NCBI GenBank assembly: GCA_049644325.1
Contig: JBARRR010000050.1
Location: 1-35,737, forward strand
Direction of reading: 5' to 3'
Origin: DASZHA01 sp049644325
GTDB lineage: Bacteria > Chloroflexota > Dormibacteria > DASZGP01
Length of the DNA: 35,737 nucleotides
Of this stretch, positions 29,554 to 35,737 are shown one piece after another (positions within the stretch are counted from its first letter, which is position 1; the number at the start of each line of letters is the position of its first letter). Under the pieces are notes generated by a model. The model did not search any database. It worked only from the letters and a program-made list of their open reading frames with translations, and was not told the DNA's origin. Both the position numbers and the translations under genes were made by a program.

Positions 29554-29569
29554 TGCGGACGCTTCCGCA
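29554..29569. promoter_or_regulatory. Inverted repeat between the TetR gene and purF
   Basis: TGCGGA (29554-29559) and TCCGCA (29564-29569) form 6-bp arms around a 4-nt spacer. No T-tract follows, so it is a weak terminator for the TetR gene at best, or an operator for purF about 30 bp before its -10. Confidence 0.3.
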
Positions 29570-29600
29570 GGCGGTTGCTCTAATGTGGGCCGCCGACCTA

Positions 29601-29606
29601 TAGACT
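29601..29606 (+). promoter_or_regulatory. -10-like TAGACT of purF
   Basis: TAGACT, overlapping TATAGA at 29599-29604, ends 8 nt before the in-frame GTG at 29615. It supports that GTG as the start, although ATG 29633 is 26 nt downstream. Confidence 0.4.
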
Positions 29607-29614
29607 TGCCGGAG

Positions 29615-31120
29615 GTGGATGGCGACACGCCCATGACGGGCGGACCAACAACCTGGTCGGGCTACGGAGGCGCCGGGCACGACGACAAGCCTCGGGACGA
29701 GTGTGGCGTGTTCGGGATCATCGCCCCCGGCCACGAGGTGGCCAACATCACCTACTTCGGCCTCTACGCTCTTCAGCACCGCGGCCAGGAGTCGGCGGGC
29801 ATCACAGTCAGCGACGGCGATCGGCTGAACACAGTAAAGGACATGGGCCTGGTTGCCCAGGTCTTCGACCAGCCCAACATCCTGGGCGGACTGCGTGGCG
29901 ACCTCGCCCTGGGCCACACCCGCTACTCGACCACCGGCTCCAACAAGCTGGCCAACGCCCAGCCGATGATCTATGAGCACCCCCAGATCGGGCCCATCGC
30001 CATCGGCCACAACGGCAACCTGACCAACTATCACCAGCTCCGGCGCGAGCTCGAGGACAAGGGCGTCCAGTTCGACACCAGCTCCGACACCGAGGTCATC
30101 CTCCGCCTCATCGGGCAGACGCCGGGCGCGGACGTCGAGACCGTGCTGCGGCGCTCATTGCCTCGGCTCGAGGGCGCCTACTCGCTGGTCTTCCTCACCC
30201 GGGAGTCGGTCATCGGCGTCCGCGACTCATTGGGGGTGCGCCCCCTGGTGCTGGGGCAGTACGAGAACGGCTGGGTCATCGCCAGCGAGACCTGCGCCCT
30301 GGACACGGTGCGGGCCAAGTTCGTGCGCGACATCGAGCCGGGCGAGATCGTGGTCGTCAAGAAGGATGGGGTCAAGAGCCTGATCGCCCAGATCTCGCTG
30401 CGCAAGGCGGCCTGCATGTTCGAGTTCATCTACTTCGCCCGCCCCGACAGCAACATGATGGACAAGAACCTCTACGAGGCCCGCCGCCGGATGGGTAAGG
30501 AGCTGGCCCGCCAGCGTCCCACAGAGGCCGACGTCGTCATCTCGCTGCCGGACAGTGGCACCCCCGCCGCCCACGGCTTCGCTGAAGAGTCTGGCATCCC
30601 CTTCCGCGAGGGCCTGATCAAGAGCCGCTACATCACGCGGACGTTCATCCAGCCTTCGCAATCGCTGCGAGAGGCGGGTATCCGGCTCAAGTTCAACCCC
30701 GTGCGCCCCGTGCTCGAGGGCAAGCGGGTGGTGATCGTCGACGACTCCATCGTCCGGGGCAACACCAGTCGCCAGATCGTCGAGCTGCTGCGCTGGGCCG
30801 GGGCCAAGGAGGTCCACATGCGGGTGGCCTCCCCGCCGCTGCACTACCCGTGTTTCATGGGCATCGATATCGGCAGCAAGAAGGAGCTGATCGCCGTCGG
30901 CCGGACCGAGGAGGAGATCCGCGATGTCATCGGGGCGGACAGCCTCAGCTACCTGAAGATGGAGGGGCTGGTCAAGGCCACGGGCCACGCCATCGACAAC
31001 TTCTGCCTGGCCTGCTTCGACGGCGAGTACCCCGTCAGCGTCCCGGTCCAGCTCGAGATGGACAAGCTCTCCCTCGAGCCCAAGCAGCGGCTCGAGCCCG
31101 CGGGCCGCCCCGGGGCCTAG
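29615..31120 (+). CDS. purF: Amidophosphoribosyltransferase (Fe-S type)
   Basis: PurF catalyses the committed step, PRPP plus glutamine to phosphoribosylamine. The glutaminase domain begins at Cys30 (RDECGVFGI), which must be exposed by propeptide cleavage as in the Bacillus enzyme; ALQHRGQESAGI and GHTRYSTTG follow. The phosphoribosyltransferase domain has VVIVDDSIVRGNTS. Four Cys positions (KAACMFEFIYFARPDSN, LHYPCFMGID and CLACFDG with two) match the [4Fe-4S] ligands of Bacillus-type PurF. I chose GTG 29615 (501 aa) on the promoter hexamer; ATG 29633 (495 aa) is nearly as good. The frame is open further upstream through the TetR gene but that is not coding. Nucleotide feedback is expected from the family. 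Confidence 0.95.
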   Translation: MDGDTPMTGGPTTWSGYGGAGHDDKPRDECGVFGIIAPGHEVANITYFGLYALQHRGQESAGITVSDGDRLNTVKDMGLVAQVFDQPNILGGLRGDLALGHTRYSTTGSNKLANAQPMIYEHPQIGPIAIGHNGNLTNYHQLRRELEDKGVQFDTSSDTEVILRLIGQTPGADVETVLRRSLPRLEGAYSLVFLTRESVIGVRDSLGVRPLVLGQYENGWVIASETCALDTVRAKFVRDIEPGEIVVVKKDGVKSLIAQISLRKAACMFEFIYFARPDSNMMDKNLYEARRRMGKELARQRPTEADVVISLPDSGTPAAHGFAEESGIPFREGLIKSRYITRTFIQPSQSLREAGIRLKFNPVRPVLEGKRVVIVDDSIVRGNTSRQIVELLRWAGAKEVHMRVASPPLHYPCFMGIDIGSKKELIAVGRTEEEIRDVIGADSLSYLKMEGLVKATGHAIDNFCLACFDGEYPVSVPVQLEMDKLSLEPKQRLEPAGRPGA

Positions 31121-31130
31121 TCAACTCGGA

Positions 31131-31136
31131 TACCAT
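31131..31136 (+). promoter_or_regulatory. -10-like TACCAT before the FHA-cyclase gene
   Basis: TACCAT lies 21 nt before ATG 31158, with GGAG (31144-31147) as a Shine-Dalgarno at 10-nt spacing, so this gene would have a short ordinary leader rather than a leaderless start. Confidence 0.35.
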
Positions 31137-31157
31137 CCCCAACGGAGCGACCTGGGG

Positions 31158-32096
31158 ATGACGGTGACAACGAAAGGCCCGGCACTGGTCCACAACGACC
31201 AGGTGATCCCCATCTGGCGCAGCGTCAGCCTTGTCGGCCGTGAGGATCCCAGCACCGGGGCAATCCCCGACATCGACCTGACCCGAGCCGACGATGCGCG
31301 TTCAGTCTCCCGGAAACACGCGCGCATCGACTACCGCGATGGCACCGTCTATGTCAGCGACCTGGGCTCGACCAACGGGACGTATGTCAACGGCCAGCGC
31401 CTGCCCGCCCGGGAGGAGCATCGGCTGGCGGCCGGCGAGCGGGTCCGCTTCGGCCGAATCGAGCTCGCCTACCAGCCAGACGCGCCATGGCCCGCCGGGG
31501 TGACCCCGGAGTGGGAGCTCAGCACCGCCCGGATACGCGCCCGCGAGACGATGATCAGCGAGCGGGTCGCGCCCGAGCTCGAGGGCCAGCGGCACCGGGC
31601 CCTGGCGACCGTGATGTTCACCGACATCGCCAACTCCACCGTCCTGGCGGCGGCCATGGGCGACAAGGATTGGCGCGAACTGCTGGCCACCCACCACGAC
31701 GTCGTCCGCCGCCAGCTGGCGCGCTTCGACGGCCGCGAGGCGCGGACCACCGGCGACGGCTTCATGGCCACGTTCACCAGCCCGGCGTCGGCGGTGCGCT
31801 GCGGCAGCTCGGTGATAGAGGAGGTCAAGCGCCTCAGCATCCACGTGCGCGTCGGGCTGCACACCGGCGAGGTGGAGGTCTGGGGCGGCGCCATCCAGGG
31901 CGTCGCGGTCCACATCGCGGAGCGGGTTACCGGCAAGGCCGGCCCCGACGAGCTGCTGGTCTCGGCCACCCTGCGCGACCTCGTCGCCGGGTCGGGCATC
32001 CAGTTCTCCGACCGCGGCTACCGCGGTCTCAAAGGGGTGCCGGGCAGGTGGCGCCTCTATTCGGCCACCACCAGCGAGGGGGCCGCGCCGGGCTAG
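31158..32096 (+). CDS. FHA domain plus class III nucleotidyl cyclase-like protein
   Basis: A 312-residue signalling protein. Residues ~20-105 form an FHA phosphothreonine-binding domain (GR at 27-28, VSRKHAR 50-56, DLGSTNGTYVNG 68-79). Residues ~145-305 are a class III adenylate/guanylate cyclase domain. Both metal Asp residues are present (Asp156 in MFTDIANST, Asp200 in TTGDGF). The substrate-specifying Lys position is Arg196, and the transition-state Asn is His252 (VHIAERV) with Arg256 kept. This is the common FHA/TPR-type variant of actinobacteria, in which real cyclase activity is often weak or unproven. It is cytoplasmic with no membrane helix. Its stop overlaps that of the convergent glycosyltransferase in CTAG. 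Confidence 0.9.
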   Translation: MTVTTKGPALVHNDQVIPIWRSVSLVGREDPSTGAIPDIDLTRADDARSVSRKHARIDYRDGTVYVSDLGSTNGTYVNGQRLPAREEHRLAAGERVRFGRIELAYQPDAPWPAGVTPEWELSTARIRARETMISERVAPELEGQRHRALATVMFTDIANSTVLAAAMGDKDWRELLATHHDVVRRQLARFDGREARTTGDGFMATFTSPASAVRCGSSVIEEVKRLSIHVRVGLHTGEVEVWGGAIQGVAVHIAERVTGKAGPDELLVSATLRDLVAGSGIQFSDRGYRGLKGVPGRWRLYSATTSEGAAPG

Positions 32097-33520
32097 GCGG
32101 CGACGATCCGGCTCAGCAGCTGCACGTACTGGATCAGGCTGCGGACGCCAAGGAACTCATCCCGGACGCGCTCCATCGCGCCGAGCCCGATTCGCTCGGC
32201 CTTGTCCGGGTTGGACAGCAGGTCGACGACGGCGGCGCCGTACGCGACCAGGTCCTTGGGATCGTCAAGCAGGATGCCGGTGACGCCGTCCTCGATCTGG
32301 TCCTGGATGCCGCCAATGCGGCTTGCCACCACCGGGCGGGCCTTCCACATCGCCTCCGCCACCGTCAGCCCGAAGCCTTCGGCAAGGCTTTTCTGGACCA
32401 CCACCGTGGACTTCCGCTGGAGCGCGTTGACCATGGCGGCGTTCTCCTCGCCGTCGTCCATCGGCAGGCAGGCCAGGTGGACCCGTCGGCGGACCGCGTC
32501 GGGCAGGCTCCGCCACAGCGCGATGGCGCCGTTGAGCACCTCCAGCCCTTCGGGGTCGTCGGAGACGGCGGCCGTCATCGGACCGGCGTACATCAGGTGG
32601 GCGTCGCTGGCGGGGGCGATGTGGTCGGCGAAGCCCTGGATCACCCCCAGCGGGTCCTTGAGCGCGTCCCAGCGCGAAACCTGGAGGACCAGGCGGGTGA
32701 ACTCATCGGGCAGCTCTTCGGTGTAGACCTCCGAGGTGTGGACCACGTCCGCGGGGGTGCCGTCCTGGCGCAGGAAGATCGCCTTGGGGAAGTTGTTGCC
32801 CTTGATCAGGCCCGCCTTGGCCAGGATCGCCAGCACGATGTCGGGGTCCATCTCGCGGTTCTTGGGCGAGAAGGCGTCGATCGAGGGCGCGATCAGGTAG
32901 GTCCTGGCCTCATCGAGTCCTTCCCAGACAAAGGTCTTGCGCGAGAAGACGTAGGCATCGGCCTGGACCACGTACGGCCGGAGGAAGCTCCAGGCGGTGC
33001 GGGCCAGGTCGTCGGGGTTGTCGATGCCGACGTGGCAGCGCCACACCACCGGGACCCCTGCCGCCTTCAGTGCCGGGATCATGCCCGCGGTCTGGGGGTC
33101 GTGGAGGAGGGCGATGTCGCGCTCGGTGTTGATGGCCGTGAGGAACTCCTCGACGTTGGGCTGGAGCGCTGCCTCGTACTTCTGCCGCTCGGCATCGCCG
33201 AGCTGGCCGCCGTCGCCGATGAACGAGTGGAGGTGGTTGTGGATCCGTTTGGTGATCTCGAAGAAGTCGGCGTTGCCCTTGATCACGGTCCAGCGGGCGT
33301 CGACCCCGGCGCCGCGCGCGTAGGCCAGCAGCGATCGCAGCATCTCGGCGACGCCACCGCCGGACGAGGTCGAGTTGACGTTCCAGATGGCCCGGCCGGC
33401 GAACACCTCCTGCGCGGTCTCGATCGCCTCTTGGACGTCCTGGACCTTTTCCGGGGTGATCACCGCCTCGTACCGCTCCGGCGGCAGGGGCGCGATCTCG
33501 ACGTGCTCCAGTAGTCCCAC
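32093..33520 (-). CDS. TreT-like trehalose synthase, glycosyltransferase family 4
   Basis: A 475-residue GT-B glycosyltransferase. The N-terminal region (IWNVNSTSSGGGVAEMLRSL, DARWTVIKGNADFFEITKRI, HDPQTAGMIPAL, WRCHVGID) is that of TreT, which makes trehalose from NDP-glucose and glucose, and the C-terminal half is a GT4 domain (LVLQVSRWDALKDPLGVIQ, then the donor Glu in EGFGLTVAEAMWKARPVVAS). GTG 33520 is preceded by AGGAGG (33527-33532) at 6 nt and gives the expected N-terminus GLLEHVEIAPLPPERY; a longer frame upstream lacks support. Trehalose would serve osmotic or desiccation protection. A palindromic site covers its likely promoter. Sugar specificity is inferred. Confidence 0.85.
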   Translation of the reverse strand: MGLLEHVEIAPLPPERYEAVITPEKVQDVQEAIETAQEVFAGRAIWNVNSTSSGGGVAEMLRSLLAYARGAGVDARWTVIKGNADFFEITKRIHNHLHSFIGDGGQLGDAERQKYEAALQPNVEEFLTAINTERDIALLHDPQTAGMIPALKAAGVPVVWRCHVGIDNPDDLARTAWSFLRPYVVQADAYVFSRKTFVWEGLDEARTYLIAPSIDAFSPKNREMDPDIVLAILAKAGLIKGNNFPKAIFLRQDGTPADVVHTSEVYTEELPDEFTRLVLQVSRWDALKDPLGVIQGFADHIAPASDAHLMYAGPMTAAVSDDPEGLEVLNGAIALWRSLPDAVRRRVHLACLPMDDGEENAAMVNALQRKSTVVVQKSLAEGFGLTVAEAMWKARPVVASRIGGIQDQIEDGVTGILLDDPKDLVAYGAAVVDLLSNPDKAERIGLGAMERVRDEFLGVRSLIQYVQLLSRIVAA

Positions 33521-33570
33521 TCCGGTCCTCCTAGACACGGCCGCGCCAAGGGCGGCCACGAACGATGTTC

Positions 33571-33588
33571 CGCACAGCTTACTGTGCG
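33571..33588. promoter_or_regulatory. Perfect palindrome over the treT promoter
   Basis: CGCACAG (33571-33577) and CTGTGCG (33582-33588) are perfect 7-bp arms around CTTA. Read on the minus strand the centre contains TAAGCT (33576-33581), a good -10 for the glycosyltransferase gene, 55 bp before its start. An operator for a dimeric repressor is likely; the regulator is not identified. Confidence 0.5.
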
Positions 33589-33622
33589 ACCGCAATCGAG
33601 ATCGCGGAAGCCGGCCAGCGGC

Positions 33623-33628
33623 TAGAAT
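33623..33628 (+). promoter_or_regulatory. -10-like TAGAAT of the purM operon
   Basis: TAGAAT sits 10 nt before an ATG (33639) that opens only a 7-codon frame (MGDCWAT) and 21 nt before the TTG start of purM. The near repeat GGGCGACTG / GGGCGACCTG just after it suggests a small duplication at the original start. Confidence 0.45.
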
Positions 33629-33649
33629 CTCAGCCCGGATGGGCGACTG

Positions 33650-34662
<1,013 letters not shown>

Positions 34663-34666
<4 letters not shown>

Positions 34667-35268
34667 CCCGCCTCGGGGTCCTGGTCTCGGGTCGCGGCAC
34701 CAACCTGGAGGCGATCCTCAGGGCGTGCGACCAGGGCACCTTGCGGGCCGAGGTTGCCGCGGTCCTGAGCAACCGGAAGTGCCACGCCATGGACACCGCG
34801 GTGAGGGCGCGCGTACCCCTGGTCAAGGTCTTCGCCCTGAAAGCGTTCGATGGTGATGCTCGGGACCGCGACCGGGCCATGGCCGATGCCCTGAAAGGGG
34901 CCGGCGTCGACCTCGTGGTCTGCGCCGGCTACGACCGCATCCTGCACGAGGACTTCGTCTCCCGCTTCAACGGCCGCATCCTCAACGTGCACCCCTCGCT
35001 GCTGCCCGCCTTTGCTGGCAGCATGTCGGCGATCGAGGAGGCGCTCGCCGCCGGCGTCACGGAAACCGGGGTGACGATCCACTACATCGAGCCATCCACC
35101 GTGGACGCCGGCACCATCGTCGCCCAGGAGGCGGTCCCGGTTCTCCCCGATGACACCGTCGAGTCGCTGGAGGCGCGGGTGCACGACGTCGAGCACCGGC
35201 TCTTCCCCGCCACCATCCAGGCGTGGATTGACGGCAGGGTGCCCCGACCCGCGGGGGCAACCAGGTGA
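34663..35268 (+). CDS. purN: Phosphoribosylglycinamide formyltransferase
   Basis: PurN transfers a formyl group from 10-formyl-THF to GAR. At 201 residues it is the usual size. The nucleotide loop GVLVSGRGTNLEAIL, catalytic NVHPSLLPAF (Asn, His) and TVDAGTIVAQEAVPV with the catalytic Asp are intact. The TTG overlapping the purM stop is the correct start: it begins at the conserved first strand, and an upstream in-frame ATG (34516) lies within purM. Its TGA overlaps the purH GTG (GTGA). Together these overlaps make one tightly coupled unit. Confidence 0.96.
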
Positions 35269-35737
35269 AGGCGATCCTCTCGGTCTACGACAAGACAGGG
35301 ATCGAGGACTTCGCCCGGGGCCTGGTCGAGCTGGGCTTCGAGGTCTATTCCACGGGCGGCACCCGCCGGGCGCTGGAGGCCGGCGGCGTCGAGGTGCACT
35401 CGATCAGCGAGCTGACCGGCTTCCCCGAGATCATGGACGGGCGGGTGAAGACGCTCCACCCCGGGGTGCACGCCGGCATCCTCGCCGACCGCGCCCAGCT
35501 GTCGCACATGGAGGCGCTGGCCGAGCAGGGGCTGTCAGCCATCGACCTGGTGGCGGTCAACCTCTATCCCTTCGAGGCGACGGTGGCCCGCCCCGGCGTG
35601 AGCGTGGAGGAGGCGGTCGAAAACATCGACATTGGCGGCCCAACCATGATCCGCGCCGCCGCCAAGAACCACGCGTCGGTGCTGGTGGTGGTCGACCCGG
35701 CGGACTACGCAGCCGTGCTCGAGAGCCTCCGCGGCGG
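35265..35737 (+). CDS. purH: Bifunctional AICAR transformylase/IMP cyclohydrolase, 3' truncated by the window
   Basis: The first 157 residues of PurH are present: KAILSVYDKTGIEDFARGL, the MGS-like phosphate site YSTGGTRRAL, then TGFPEIMDGRVKTLHPGVHAGIL and DLVAVNLYPFEATV with IDIGGPTMIRAAAKNH. This is the IMP cyclohydrolase domain; the transformylase half continues beyond the window. GTG 35265 overlaps the purN stop (GTGA). PurH completes IMP, so with the other genes here it links to GuaB3/GuaA. Confidence 0.96.
   Translation, partial: MKAILSVYDKTGIEDFARGLVELGFEVYSTGGTRRALEAGGVEVHSISELTGFPEIMDGRVKTLHPGVHAGILADRAQLSHMEALAEQGLSAIDLVAVNLYPFEATVARPGVSVEEAVENIDIGGPTMIRAAAKNHASVLVVVDPADYAAVLESLRG

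Noticed and set aside
31487..33514. 675-codon plus-strand frame through the FHA-cyclase end and the TreT gene
   Set aside because: The minus-strand TreT protein has clear GT4 motifs and a good ribosome site; this frame is its antisense shadow joined to an out-of-frame part of the cyclase gene.

Overview
The window is about 35.7 kb of very GC-rich, densely coding bacterial chromosome with no rRNA, tRNA, CRISPR array, insertion sequence or prophage that I can see. The gene set suggests a Gram-positive-type, non-Firmicute lineage, most likely Dormibacterota/Chloroflexota or a deep actinobacterial relative. It includes GuaB3 beside GuaA, a DtxR-type regulator with an NRAMP transporter, paired DUF881 proteins, a sortase, the PurS/PurQ/small-PurL complex, a Bacillus-type Fe-S PurF and a TreT-like trehalose synthase. 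The lineage is an inference; no phylogenetic marker was computed.

Layout. (1) 1-2844: a truncated DtxR/MntR regulator coupled to an NRAMP Mn/Fe transporter, then a tandem universal stress protein. (2) 2910-5511: a phasin-like protein, a PHB/PHA-accumulation regulator without a normal start codon, and a patatin-like hydrolase, forming a probable polyester-granule operon. (3) 5534-9729: two DUF881 membrane proteins (minus), NAD(P)-type glutamate dehydrogenase, a sortase and a GNAT acetyltransferase (minus). (4) 9785-14822: guaB3 behind a structured leader with an intrinsic terminator, guaA, a tiny membrane-protein ORF, purD and purE. (5) 14860-22623: type II NADH dehydrogenase, an unrecognised minus-strand protein, a haloalkane dehalogenase-like hydrolase, a two-subunit pyruvate carboxylase, an NmrA-like SDR, another minus-strand hypothetical and pterin-4a-carbinolamine dehydratase. 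(6) 22654-28195: purB, a 21-codon bridging ORF, purC, purS, purQ, purL. (7) 28192-31120: a cupin with a coupled 29-aa upstream ORF, a divergent TetR regulator and purF. (8) 31131-35737: an FHA-guanylate/adenylate-cyclase-like protein, a TreT-like glycosyltransferase (minus), then purM, purN and a truncated purH.

Together the pur and gua genes supply nearly the whole de novo route from PRPP to IMP and on to GMP: PurF, D, N, L/Q/S, M, E, C, B, H, GuaB3 and GuaA. PurK and PurA are not in the window. They are split over several transcription units interleaved with anaplerosis (pyruvate carboxylase), nitrogen entry (glutamate dehydrogenase) and respiration (NDH-2). Genes inside units are tightly coupled by ATGA, GTGA, TTGA or TGATG overlaps.

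Three window-wide patterns stand out. First, about nine genes that start transcription units have a TANNNT hexamer ending 6-8 nt before the start codon and no Shine-Dalgarno, which points to leaderless mRNAs. Second, four convergent gene pairs overlap by exactly 4 bp in CTAG or CTAA. Third, several short or unusual reading frames use non-canonical starts or couple neighbouring genes. The best candidate for an undescribed element is the guaB3 leader, which combines a long imperfect helix, a terminator and a possible alternative pairing and looks like a riboswitch or attenuator of a class I cannot name.
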